DNA from: Carallia brachiata
Lineage: Eukaryota > Streptophyta > Magnoliopsida > Malpighiales > Rhizophoraceae
Reading direction: 5' to 3'
NCBI GenBank assembly: GCA_021464245.1
Contig: JADCRB010000040.1
Coordinates: 3,564,273-3,628,272, forward strand
DNA: 64,000 nt
Shown here: positions 1 to 10,750 of the stretch, in pieces
Position numbering within the stretch: the stretch's first letter is position 1
How the letters are laid out: each line of letters starts with the position of its first letter
The notes under the pieces: generated by a model
Database searches by the model: none
What the model was told of the DNA's origin: nothing
What the model saw: only the letters and a program-made list of their open reading frames with translations
Made by a program: the position numbers and the translations under genes

Positions 1-282
1 TCCCTTGAAAAAAAAAACCCCAAAAAAAGCAAGAACAATTACATGAATTTCTGGTGCAAAAACAGGAGGGAATCTATGTTATTCTGTGGGAAGACAAATG
101 ATTGCGGGACAACATCGTACAAGACTACAAAACTTTTCGATCAACCCAGTACTTGTCATAAACGGATTACAATTAAGAGTAGAAAAGAAAAAAGAGAACA
201 AAAAAAAAAAAGAAAGAAAGAAAGGATAGGCGATTGGAATTGGAAAACATAAGAAGAAAATAATAAAAGGAAAAAACATTAC

Positions 283-454
283 CTTTGGTGACAGTGAGAG
301 AACCCCAAACGAAAACGAGGAGGGCGAGGGCGACCAATAGCAGCATTGAAACCCTTCTCCGGCAGATTACAAGAGGGAGAAAGAAGAGGCGGTCTCTGTC
401 CCTGGTGGAACCACTGGACAACAGCATCTTCGACGACGACGGCTTCCGCCCCAT
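283..454 (-). CDS. First coding exon of a signal-anchored membrane protein (partial, runs off left edge)
   Basis: The exon encodes 57 residues plus one base. The chosen ATG (454-452) sits in GGCCATGGG, a strong plant start context; an in-frame ATG at 529 has weaker context. The protein opens with Gly/Arg/Lys/Ser-rich sequence, then a basic CRRR cluster, then about 18 hydrophobic residues (LLLVALALLVFVW). That layout is a type II signal anchor, N-terminus in the cytosol, as in Golgi glycosyltransferases. The exon ends at CACCAAAG followed by a GTAATG donor, so the remaining exons lie left of the window. Base composition is clearly more GC-rich than the flanks. I do not recognise the family; a Golgi enzyme is only a guess from topology. 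Confidence 0.65.
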
Positions 455-720
455 GGCCGACACTTTCGCCGCCGAAGGCTGCAACGATCCATAGCTCCCT
501 CTCAGACCCAATGACCATCCTCCAGTCATCGTCCTCTCTCGTTCTGTATTCCTGCTGCTGCTGCTGCTCCTCCTCCTCCTCTCTTTTTCATCTCCTTCAA
601 TCTCTCTCTCTCTCTCGCTCTCAATCCGCGAACAGAGACGATTTTTTTTTTGTCAATCGGCTCTGAAAGACAGTGATAAAGAGAGTGTCAAGGGAACGAG
701 AGTGACTTCAAATTCTATAA
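455..720 (-). promoter_or_regulatory. Probable 5' UTR/core promoter of the left-edge gene
   Basis: Upstream of the start codon the coding strand holds GAG and CAG trinucleotide runs (about 549-590) and an AG dinucleotide tract (601-616). Purine-rich microsatellites of this kind are common in plant 5' UTRs. No clear TATA box was assigned. The stretch then passes into AT-rich DNA. Confidence 0.4.
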
Positions 721-1706
721 AGTGAGATTAGATTAGACAGATTGTAATTTGTAACTATTTTTCTCACATTTGTTAATACATTATATAAAAAAAAATTTAG
801 TTACTTCACTTCGAGAGACTTGTTTGGAGATCGACAGTCTCAAAGTTGAAGGAACAACTCCAATATTTTGTTTAAAAAATCCTTTTATTAAATTTTTATC
901 TAAAAAAAATGTTGACCCATATTTATATTAATATTAAAACTGCGCAATACACTAATTTGTCATATTTATTAAGAATATAATATTGAGTAAGAAGAAAATA
1001 AAATTAAGAATATATTTTTGTCTAAAAGAGAGTTAAATTTTGGGTAAGAAGAAAAAAAAAGAAGAAATTTGTATGTAGTTTTTTTTTCTTCTTCATCTCT
1101 CTAAATGATTAGGTTTTTTGTTCTTTGTCAAGAAAAAAATTTATTTTATTTTTTTTAATTATGCATATTTAAGTTACACTAGTTTTAAATGTATTTGAAT
1201 TAGAACTATTAAAAAACCGACCAATCCATCCTAAACTGGCCAATTTAATCCGTACGAACTAACATCCGTCAAAACTGTAAGAAATTAGATTAGTTGCAGT
1301 TTTAAAATTTTAAAATTCTCCAGAGGCAAATTTAGTGTGAATTGAGAGTTTTAAAATTCATCAAATCTAACATGATATGCCACTTTTAACTAGTTAAAAT
1401 CATTCTTACCATCTAATTCCAAAGTTCTACGTCGGTGAAGACAGGGCTAATTGCTCACTTCACTTTGGATGGGAAAAGCCTATGTGGTTGGGCATTGGGT
1501 GCTGGCCATATAATAATCTCATTCCATTTTTTGCCACTAAAGGAAGGTAATGGCATAGAGGCATATTCACATAAAAGAAGAAGACATGGCCAAGTTTGAA
1601 AAGGACAATGAGCTTGCTGCAATACAGTCTTCAATTTCTCATTTTAATAAATGTGCATTATAGGAAGCTGGCTTTTTCTAAATTGAGGAGCAGAGTTATC
1701 TAAATG
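721..1706. other. AT-rich intergenic DNA
   Basis: There is no open frame with coding character. The stretch holds long A and T runs and no recognisable transposon terminus. Nothing else is supported. Confidence 0.6.
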
Positions 1707-2149
1707 TGATGTAGGATGAAGAATGGAACTAACGAACAGTTTAAGAATCCACCCAAAATATAGAAAAATAACAGGAATTCACCGAAAAATAGGGAAAATT
1801 TTCAGAATTTACCCGTAACACACGCATGAATCTATCTGCAAATTAACGAAAATTCATTCGTTCAAAAACTTAACATCAAATTATCAATTTTCATAAGCAA
1901 TGTCTCAATAATAAAACTGAAACTCAAACCTATTTATAAAGTTATACTGACGAAACTAAATAAGACTATAGTTAGAATTCTAACTAGAAAAGAACTCTAA
2001 GTAAGAAAATAACTTTAAATAAGATTCTAACTAGAAAATATTTGAAATAATATAATATCTAATCTAATAAAATATAAACTATAATTATTAACATAAAACA
2101 TTAATAGATTTATAAATAATAGGAATCTTCTTTTTTTATTCCTCATAAA
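1707..2149 (-). mobile_element. Solo LTR of the same family as the PDS5-carrying element
   Basis: Read on the minus strand this aligns along its whole length with the two LTRs at 18715-19166 and 21622-22074. It starts TGATGTAGGA and ends near TTCCTCATAA on the plus strand. It includes the TATA-like block CTATTTATAAAG and the shared AATCCACCC and AGAAAATATTTGAAATAA blocks. The 5-bp sequence AAATG lies immediately on both sides (1702-1706 and 2150-2154), which fits a target site duplication. No internal retrotransposon sequence is present. The usual origin is recombination between two LTRs that removes the interior. Confidence 0.85.
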
Positions 2150-2159
2150 AAATGTTTAT

Positions 2160-2225
2160 GTATATATATACTAAGGAAATGCCCACGTGTTACGTGGGTT
2201 ATAGTATTTTTGTATCTAGTTTTAA
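2160..2225 (-). mobile_element. Helitron-like 3' terminal hairpin (candidate)
   Basis: An inverted repeat CCCACGT-gtt-ACGTGGG (about 2183-2199) lies beside TTTCCTTAGTATATATATA on the minus strand. Many plant Helitrons end in a short GC-rich hairpin, a 6-12 base spacer, CTRR, and insertion into AT-rich DNA. Here the terminal tetranucleotide is imperfect (CTTAG). No 5' end was identified. The hairpin also contains two ACGTG cores, so a G-box-like site is the alternative. Confidence 0.35.
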
Positions 2226-3898
2226 TTCAAAATTTTTTTTTTTTTACATTGTGATGTCGACTGTATTTTAAAGTAGTGTTTTGCATGAAGAAATTGTAAT
2301 TTGCTTAGTAGGCCCATTTGATCATTGAAAGTTTATGTTATTTACCTCTTGATTGTTAGATACTAAAAATATGGAAGATGTCAATTGCTGGCAACCACAT
2401 TGATATTGAGTATTTTAACTTATAGGTTCGTTTTGTTTGCGGCAGTCTGCTGTTGTTTTTATCATGCTGTACATGCCTTTTTCTTCATTGTTTTGTTAAT
2501 TACAGCCTTTCCTTTTGAGAAGCCATAATTGAGGGACAAATAATTAGGCAAATAATTATATCTCAAATCGGTAATGATTCAATAATTACGTGATTTCCGT
2601 TACTTTCCATCTCTGTTGTTTTGTTAATGATATCCGTTAGCATGCAGAATCAAAGAGGGTGGAATCATTTAATTAATTGTTCCCTTTGTTCAACTGTATC
2701 TTCTTCCTTTCATCTGTCCTTAAATATTGTATGATTTATAAAATATCCGTTAACCTGTCAATAATTAGGCTGAAGTTATGGTCATCAAGTTACTTGATTC
2801 AATTTAGCCAACCTAGTTACAACTGTTTTTTTTTGTTTTTTTTTTTTTTTGTCGTTACATTTTAATAGAAAGTTTAGATGGAGCAATCAAGTTTCATAAT
2901 CCGGGCCTTTTTTATTGTAAAAAAATCTGTGACTCAAATAGTGACATTTTAGCTGTAATATTGCACATAAAAGTTTTATTTTTTTTAAAAAAAGTGTGAA
3001 TTTTTCATTTATATGCAGTAAGTCTAGCAAATAAATGGGATTATCTGGTTTTATATGTTAGATAATAGTTAATAGTATTGCTTCCCGTTAAAAAAAAATG
3101 TAGTTAAATCCCATGGTTTGGAATTACTATATTAACCACGATTCAAAGTGTAAAATGCAAAAAGATTGGTTTTGTACCATAAGAAAATTGCAAAAAGACG
3201 GGCTGAAGCTGTCTTTGTGGGTTTTCGCTTGCATTATCATAAAAAAAAAAAAAAAAGAGAAAGTACCATGATCGATGGTAGAACCCTTAAGGCATGAAAG
3301 GGCTATTGAGAACCAGCTTTCGCCAAGCTTCTAAAGAAGCTTCGGACAACATTGCTCGTCACTCTATCAGTGGCAAAAATTCTCCAAATCATGATGTCCA
3401 TTGAATCCAATTTACAATACTTCCAGAATACTGTTTCTTTGCCTGTAGATCCAAACTTCAAGTTTGAATGAAAACTCCTTGAACTTATACAAAGATGGAT
3501 ATGATAAGTGTGAACAAATCTTACGATCAGAAGCATCCACAAATATCATTTGAAGCACTCTGCCTGCGAAGTGAGAGCATCGCAAGAGAGTGAGGCGATA
3601 TTAGGAAATTGTTTTTCTTGTGCTTCTTCATTTGCAGCCACTCTGCTCTTGCTGTCTGTGCGGACTGCCCACGAAAGTCCCGCTGCAATCTGCATTAAAT
3701 CAGAGTAATATTTGGACTCAAAGTGCCAACAGAATAGGCTATTTAAATTTGCAGAATTTTGAAAAGCCAAAAAGGGGTGAAGGCTTACACAGGAACGGAA
3801 AATGATTGTGTGCTGCCATCTAATCGGTTAGACGTTGTTAATTCAACCCAAACTGTTTGTCCGTTGCCAATCTCTTTAACTTCGTATCTTTGAGTTAT
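2226..3898. other. Intergenic DNA with weak coding-like fragments
   Basis: The first kilobase is T-rich with homopolymers. From about 3300 to 3805 base composition is more balanced. Two short minus-strand frames (3546-3770 and 3303-3542) follow one another, broken by a stop. I do not recognise them; they may be a decayed exon or chance. Confidence 0.4.
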
Positions 3899-4256
3899 TG
3901 ACGTAGGATGAGTAACGAATAACAACCTTAAGTCAGAAATCTACCTACAGGACATTCAGGAATCCATCCAAAAAGTACGAGAATTCATTTGAAAAATATT
4001 CTGAAATCAATATTTAACTAACATAACAAGTCTGAAAAAATAACAAAAGCTTAGGCTCTATATATAGAGCTTAACATATAAAAACAAAATTTAAATAGAT
4101 ATGGAAAAACTGCTAATAGATAAACACGATATAATTAAATAGCTGAAATACAACATAAACTAAGATAACAATTAAATAACTAACAATATATCGTACGTGA
4201 ACCGAAACTTTCAGAATTTCTTTCGAGAGAAGAAATTTTTATTAGCAACTGCATAA
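3899..4256 (-). repeat. 3' LTR of chromovirus copy 1
   Basis: The plus strand starts TGACGTAGGATGAG and ends GCAACTGCATAA. It aligns with the LTR at 60188-60558: shared AAGTCAG, AATCCA and CCGAAACTTTC blocks and the same end. The core promoter is a perfect 16-bp palindrome around TATA, GCTCTATATATAGAGC, at 4055-4070. The adjoining purine tract on the minus strand (TTGGAGAGGAA) is the expected polypurine tract just upstream of a 3' LTR. Confidence 0.8.
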
Positions 4257-4296
4257 TTCCTCTCCAATTGAAAAAACTCGACTCTGTCAAGGAAGA

Positions 4297-5845
4297 CGCT
4301 AAGTAAGCATGAAGGAGCTCAAGATCCATCAATCAAAGATCATTCGAAACCCAAGAAATTCTCCTTGAGAAGAAGCAACGCATTCATCATTCAAGATAGT
4401 CTCGATATCCTCAGCATGTAGAGAAAAAGTAGGCGCCTTGGACACAACAGTACGTATAGACAGACTAGAAGGTAAAGATGGAGGATCGAAAGTGCCTCAG
4501 TGAGGTATCAAATCCTTCACATTAAAAATAAGACTAATATTCAAGTCAGCTGATAAATCAAGTAAATATGCATTATGTCCAAACTTTTCAATAATGAAGT
4601 ATGGGTCAATGGCTAGGGCTTGCAACTTTTTGGGCTTGTTTTTGGGGAATCGCTCTGGATGAATGTAAACCATGACAAAATCCACATTAAAATGTTTATC
4701 TCGACGATGCACATCAACAACAAATTTATAATCAACATTACTTAAAACAATCGTGCGTATAATCTCAGCATGCAAGTTATGAATGTGTGTAACAAATTTT
4801 TCAACAGGCTTAGAAGATTGAAGATCATAAGAAAGGGGAACAAAGTTAACAGGTATGCGATTGGTATAACTATGAACAATCTCAAAAGGACTCTTACCAG
4901 TGGATTGATTAATAGAATTGCTGCAAGCAAACTCAGCTGTTGGTAAAATCAAGTTCCATTTACCTTGTTTCTCACCCACTAAATACCTAAGTAAATCTCT
5001 CAAACTTCAGTTAACTATCTCATTTTAATCATTTTTTTTAGGATGAAATGCATACAAAAATTTCAAACAAGTCCCAAATAATTTCCAAAGTGTCTTCCAA
5101 AAGTAACTAACAAATTTAACATCTCTATAAGATATAATAGAAACAGGCAAACCGTGCAATCTAACAACTTCTCTGAAAAACAACTTTGCAATATGAGATG
5201 CATCAAGTGGACTTATTACATAGAATGAAGTGAGCCATTTTAGAAAATCTATCCACAACTAGAAAGATACAATCATGACCACGAGCTGTTCTAGGCAAAC
5301 CAAGCACAAAATTCATACTAACATCATGCCAAGGTGCATGCGGAATAGGAAGTGGTGTGTATAAACTAGTGTTATGCTTTTTAGCCCAAGCAACTTGACA
5401 AGTGTGACACTATGACACAATGCTGACACATCTCTCTTTAAGGAAGACCATTAAAACTTATCCCCAATAAGTGCAATAGTCTTATCCTCTCTAAGTGACT
5501 AGCTAACCCATCAACATGTATTTCCCAAACCAAAAAGTCACAAAGTGATATACGTAGAATGCACAACTTGTTAGCTCTAAACAAAAATCTATCATGCACA
5601 ACAAAATCAACATAGTCCCTACGATTTTCATCACTAACCGACTGAAATATAAGACCAAAATTAGGATAAGTAGGGTAATCATCATGCAACCTCTCAAAAC
5701 CTACAACATGAGCATGTAACTTTTGAAAGACACACACAACTTGACTTAGACTATTAGCAGCTTTATTTTCCATACTAGAACAATGTTTAAGTACAAAAAA
5801 ATAATTCTTTAGGAATTCAATCCATTTAGTATGCTTAGAATTCAA
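4297..5845 (-). pseudogene. Integrase and deleted chromodomain region of chromovirus copy 1
   Basis: The integrase core and C-terminal region lie in broken minus-strand frames: 5438-5845 (RNase H end and N-terminal integrase), 5025-5258 (core, [18 protein letters not shown]) and 4497-5003 (C-terminal half ending NVKDLIPH). In copy 2 this tail continues into a chromodomain. Here about 46 bases are missing around 4351, which removes the FLVQWKG core and shifts the frame. The remainder, EDIETIL, and the later DLRL-like tail are still recognisable. Confidence 0.75.
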
Positions 5846-6880
5846 TTTATTTTGAATTCAAATAACGCAATGCCAAATGGTCAAAAAACAAAACAAACCA
5901 TTTTGGAAGTAAATAGTACCTCCAATGATGCAGAGACAAAACAATAGCATAAAACTCCTTATCATATGTAGAATACTTATGCTTTGCTTTATTGAGTTTT
6001 TTGTTGAAAAAAGCAATGGGGCGTCCTTCCTAACTCAGAACTCTTCCAATGCTAACTCCCAAAGCATCACAAGCAACTTCAAACACCTTGTTGAAGTTAG
6101 GATGGCTTAGAATGAGAGTTTCACTGATTTGTTTTTTAATGTCTTTCAAAGCTATGGAAGCTTTCTTAGACCACTGGAAATCTCTTTTTTTTCAAGCAAT
6201 CAATGACAGGGGTCATAATAGTACTGAATCCCCTAATGAACCTTCGATAGAAAGAGGCAAAACCATGGAAGCTACGGGCATTAGTAAGAGACTTAGACTT
6301 AGGCCACTCTCGAATGACTCAAACTTTTTCAGAATTCACAGCTATACCATGGGCAGAAATAATAAACCCTAAGGATAATACCTCAAGTTGCAAAATGTAC
6401 ACTTTTTAAGGTTAGCATATAGTTTAACTTCCCTAAGAGTGAGGAAAACTAACTGCAAGTAATCCAACTGTTCTTTTTCAAACTTACTGTAAATTAGGAT
6501 ATCATCAAAGCGGACCACTAGAAACCGATTTATGAATGGCTTCAGGACATGAGTAATAACCCTCATAAATGTACTGGGAGCATTTGACAACTCAAAAGGC
6601 ATGACTAGCCACTCATATAGTCTAGTCCATCATGCGTCTTAAACGCAGTCTTCCACTCATCCCTACGCTGAATGCGTATTTGATGATACCCACTGCGAAG
6701 GTCTATCTTGAAATACCAATTAGAACCAATTAGCATATCCAATATGTCCTCTAGCCTAGGAATGGAAAATCAGTAGTTGATATTAATCTGGTTGATAGCC
6801 CGACTTTCAATAGACATCCTCCATGAACTATCTTTCTTAGGGGTCAACAAAGCAGGGACAACAAAAGGACTAAGGCTATG
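5846..6880 (-). pseudogene. Reverse transcriptase/RNase H of chromovirus copy 1
   Basis: The frame 6369-6602 reads [13 protein letters not shown]...FDDILIYS, the palm of a Ty3/gypsy reverse transcriptase. The catalytic YFDD box of the sister copy is RFDD here, losing the aromatic residue before the two aspartates. RNase H follows toward lower coordinates but is broken by stops. Further N-terminal RT blocks (fingers, [13 protein letters not shown]) are recognisable at about 6650-6850 in shifted frames. Confidence 0.75.
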
Positions 6881-7594
6881 TCACACAAAACCCTTAGACA
6901 GTAATGCTTCCACTTGCCTATTTAACTCTTCATGTTCTTTTGGGTTCATCCTATAATGTGGAAGATTAGGCAGTTGTGAACTAGGAACTAAGTCAATGAC
7001 ATGCTTTATGTTCCGTATGCGTGTTAGCTCATTGGGAAGGTCATCAGGCACAATGTTCATGAATTTCTCTAGCAATTTATCAAAAGTAGGAGGAATATCA
7101 GCTCGAGGTATGCTAGACTGTGGACTGACCTCTTTAGAAACAACAACCTCCAAGTAGTCATTATTCCCTAACGCCCTTTCAAAGCCCTTATGGTCTAAAA
7201 TGTGATGGCCTTTATTGGCAGAAACTAGGGGAAGAGATTTGAGTTTTAACCTCGTGTCCTTAATAGAGGGCTTAGTTGAGTTCAAGATGATGTTTTTGCC
7301 TTCATACTTGAAGATATAGGTATTCTTCTGACCATAATTGGTCACATTAAGGTCGTAGAGCCAAAGACGGCCTAGGAGAATATAGGCTACATTCATAGCC
7401 AAAACATCACAATAAACCTTATCCTTATAATCAACTAATTGAATGGGAACTAAGCACCGCTCAGTGACTGGCAATGTGGTTTTATTCACCCAAGCTACAC
7501 TAAATAGTCGCAGCTGTGGTTCTGCATCAAGGTTCAATCTTGGAAGGGCATAATTCCCAACAACATTCATGGTACTCCCTCCATCAATAACCAT
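6881..7594 (-). pseudogene. Protease and N-terminal RT of chromovirus copy 1
   Basis: The 237-residue frame starts MVIDGGSTMNVV. It holds the aspartic protease active-site loop (D-G-G here and in copy 2), then a block with LLGRLWLYDLNVTN and a linker. It ends in the N-terminal RT segment [25 protein letters not shown], which marks the start of the polymerase in this lineage. The frame is open but isolated by stops at both ends. Confidence 0.8.
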
Positions 7595-7662
7595 CTTACA
7601 ACTACGATCTCTAGATTTAATGTAGGTGTGGAATATGCTTGTACGTTTTCACGTATCATTGT

Positions 7663-9010
7663 CTACAATAGTAACAAAACACACCTAACAACAGTGTAGT
7701 GCTGGTCATCATCATCGAAGTCCTCTATGAATTTATCATCTTCACTAGAGTACTTTAAAGGATCAAGAACATGATTTTCACTCTTTAAGAGATCATCAGA
7801 CTCTTTCTCCATAACGAGAGCATGGTCAGGACAATGAGAGGCAATAGAACCCTTTTTATGACAACGAAAACACTCAACAGGAGAGTTAATCGCACGAGAT
7901 TCAAAAGTAGAGCCTACTGGATGAGAAGTGGTAGGACTGGAATGCAAAAGAGTGAACAGATTGACAGATTTGGATTAAGCAGTGAAACCAAAAGAAAATG
8001 AAGTTTTGGTTGCACATGCTTCAATAGAGGGGGACGAGAGCATGAATGAAGAGGTCTTGATGTACTTGTCAACCTCTAAGGCTTTGTGATAGGCCTCTTC
8101 CAAAGAACTAGGCCCAAACAAAAGAACTCACTTTTGGATCTCAGGCTTGAGACTGTTAACAAAATGATTGACAGTAAGGTAAGGTTCTTCATACGACTCA
8201 TATACAAGGAGAAGCTCTTTGAATTTAGACATATAGGCAATGACACTAGAAGTAGTTTGCCTAAGATTTAAGAGTTGAGTATATAACCGATTCTTATGAT
8301 AGGTGAGGACATATTTAGCTTTGAGTTTCATTTTCATGACTTCTTATAGGATAATGAGAGGCTCATCTAAATGCTTAGACTTACGAAGTTCATTCAGCCA
8401 AAATTTTCCAGTTGACCCTGCAAATTTTATCTTTGCAAAATGGACACGATCAAGATCATTTATGCCATATGACTCAAAATAATCCTCTAAACTATCAAGC
8501 TAGTCCATAAACACTTCAGCATTCAATTCACCATTATATTCAGGAGTATCTAACTTGATATTTCCAGTGATGTCACCGTGATCTGGACGTGCATGTATGT
8601 GTTGTGGCCTATGATACCCATCATGAACTCGGGTATGCACATCGTCACGCAAATCATAAATAGGATGCCTACGTGTACCTCTAGGGATTTGTCGACTAAG
8701 CGATGAATCATGATAAAAATCACCTTCATCAATATGTTCATGCAGGTTTCCATAAGGGGAAAACCTAACAGTTGGTCTCGAGGTGACTAAATTCTAAGGC
8801 ATAGGAAATTGGGCATTGATAGAACCCTCAACATGGGTTGCCCCAATTGGCTGTCCAACAAAGTCATCCACTGGTTGTTTGTCCAAACATTTTAAAATAG
8901 CATTTAATTGGGTAGACAAATTGGCAAAATCGTTTCTAAGATTGTTCATGTTAGACTGGTGGGCCGATTGTGTGACTTGAATTTTAGCTCGAAGCTCATC
9001 TATTTCAGAG
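7663..9010 (-). pseudogene. Gag of chromovirus copy 1
   Basis: Broken frames encode a typical plant gag: an N-terminal coil, the capsid-like core at 8128-8337 (KYVLTYHKNRLYTQLLNLRQ) and a zinc knuckle at about 7828-7869. The knuckle reads CFRCHKKGSIASHC; the expected histidine is serine, so only three of four zinc ligands remain. An acidic linker then leads toward the protease. Several stops (for example near 8340 and 8500) interrupt it. Confidence 0.75.
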
Positions 9011-9060
9011 GTGGGTTAAGTGGCAGATTTGGTGGTTTCTTTGGTGCCAACAATGTTTTG

Positions 9061-10231
9061 TGAAAAAAGTTATGTTGAGAAGTCGCAAAAAGTAATAAAA
9101 ATTATAATTACTACGAATGCACACAATTAGAATTAAATAATAATGTGAATGATAATAAAGTAAGGTATGGTTAAATTAAAACTGGTGAAAAAGTGGACAG
9201 TAGAAAGTGTGGCAGTGATGTGAATAAAAAAAAAAAATATGGGAGATTATTTGATAGTGTGTAGGTGACAGTAAAAACAAAAGCAGCGTTTTTTTTTTTT
9301 ATATATATAAGACCTAAAAACAAATTACTTAATATAAGAATTAACTAAAAATATTAATCGAATTTTCAAAAATAAAGGAAATTATACCTCAACCCTAACA
9401 TACAAAAACTTCAAAAATTCTCATAATTCTCCACCGATTCTCGAGTTAGAGGCTCTTGTGCCGTGAAAAAGGAGTGTTATCCACTTATGATATCACTCAG
9501 ATCGCGAGAGAACAATCGAAGCCAGTAATCAGTCTTCTGTTTTCGATCCGAAATTATTTTCAGGTAATTGTACGCTTCCTATTTATTTCCTTTCAAGAAC
9601 ATTACCTAATTTCAATGCAACTGGTGCCTTTATACCTCCACTGCTCCTTCCAGAAGACCTAGTCCATGTTAATAAGCCCAAGCTACACGAATAGTAAAAC
9701 ACTCATTCCAGCATCCAATCTTTCTGGCCTCTCTAAAACAAACCCACATACACATCAATCCTATGTTCCCAAGGTCACGAGATCATAACAATGAATAAAA
9801 TCATGAAATCAAACATCAAAATCCCTTCTTACAATGACCAAAAGTTGAGACCCACAACCAAAATCACCGCCATTCATGACAACCACTTCGTTCTCTTGAG
9901 AATCAACGAAGACGAATCTAAAAAAATGTGAGTTCTGGCTGTCCAAAAAGATAGATTGTTGGACAATTCTCCGTTACTTAACAAAAACTCTAAAACTATT
10001 GTTGGGTCGCATAATCGTGGAAACAAACAACAACAAAAATATAGAACTGCAAGGAAAAGAAAAATAGAAACATAGTTATAATATGGTTGGGCTTAAAGTC
10101 TATGTTCACAGGCAAAGATAACTAAAAATATTTATTGACAAAGCAAATAAAAAAATTACAATGTATCACAAAAGACTCAATATATGCAAAAGTCCAATAA
10201 ACCTAAATAGACATCCACTTTATTTACACAA
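9061..10231. other. Possible retroelement leader, then intergenic DNA
   Basis: Sequence to about 9500 (minus strand) sits where a gag leader would be, but no LTR end or convincing primer-binding site was found. The rest, 9500-10231, shows no gene and no recognised repeat terminus. Confidence 0.4.
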
Positions 10232-10750
10232 ACGTCACGACACAATAAATATACAAGAGTATAAGACTTAATACAAGAATAAGTGACAAAAGCCTCTCTT
10301 CCTCTTGCTATATATCTCACAAACCTATCTGCAAACTCAGTGTCAAACCAACACAGGATACCATAATAACATATGGCTATAATACATAAATGATACTGTC
10401 AAGCTAGTACCTCTCGATACCCTAAAATGGTATAACTCTTCCTACTAATAAAACTCATATTTATATATAGAAAAGTTAAACAAAAATAGAGACGTCACGA
10501 CACAATAAATATACAAGAGCAAAGACTTAATACAAGAATAAGTGACAAAAGCCTCTCTTCCTCTTGCTATATATCTCACAAACCTATCTGCAAACTCAGT
10601 GTCAAACCAACACAGGATACCATAATAACATATGGCTGTAATACATAAATGATACCATCAAGCTAGTACCTCTCGATACCCTAAAATGGTATAACTCTTC
10701 CTACTAATAAAACTCATATTTATATATAGAATTAAACAAAAATAGAGACG
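10232..10750. repeat. Tandem duplication, two ~260-bp copies
   Basis: Copy A is 10232-10491 and copy B 10492-10750. Both begin ACGTCACGACACAATAAAT and are nearly identical. The few differences include TATAAGAC/CAAAGAC near the start, CTATAAT/CTGTAAT, ACTGTC/ACCATC, and a short indel near the end. No coding capacity was seen. Confidence 0.92.

Larger units (their letters stand above)
3899..9060 (-). mobile_element. Decayed Ty3/gypsy chromovirus, copy 1
   Basis: On the minus strand the order is gag, protease, reverse transcriptase, RNase H, integrase, remnant chromodomain region, polypurine tract, 3' LTR. This is the Ty3/gypsy order. It closely resembles the copy at 60188-64000. Many stops and frameshifts interrupt it, so it cannot make its polyprotein. 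No sequence matching the 3' LTR was found between 9060 and 10230, so the 5' LTR is missing or unrecognisable. Confidence 0.85.

Noticed and set aside
9040..9062. TGGCACC on the minus strand as a primer-binding site for chromovirus copy 1
   Set aside because: The sequence beyond it does not match the 3' LTR, so a 5' LTR boundary is not supported.
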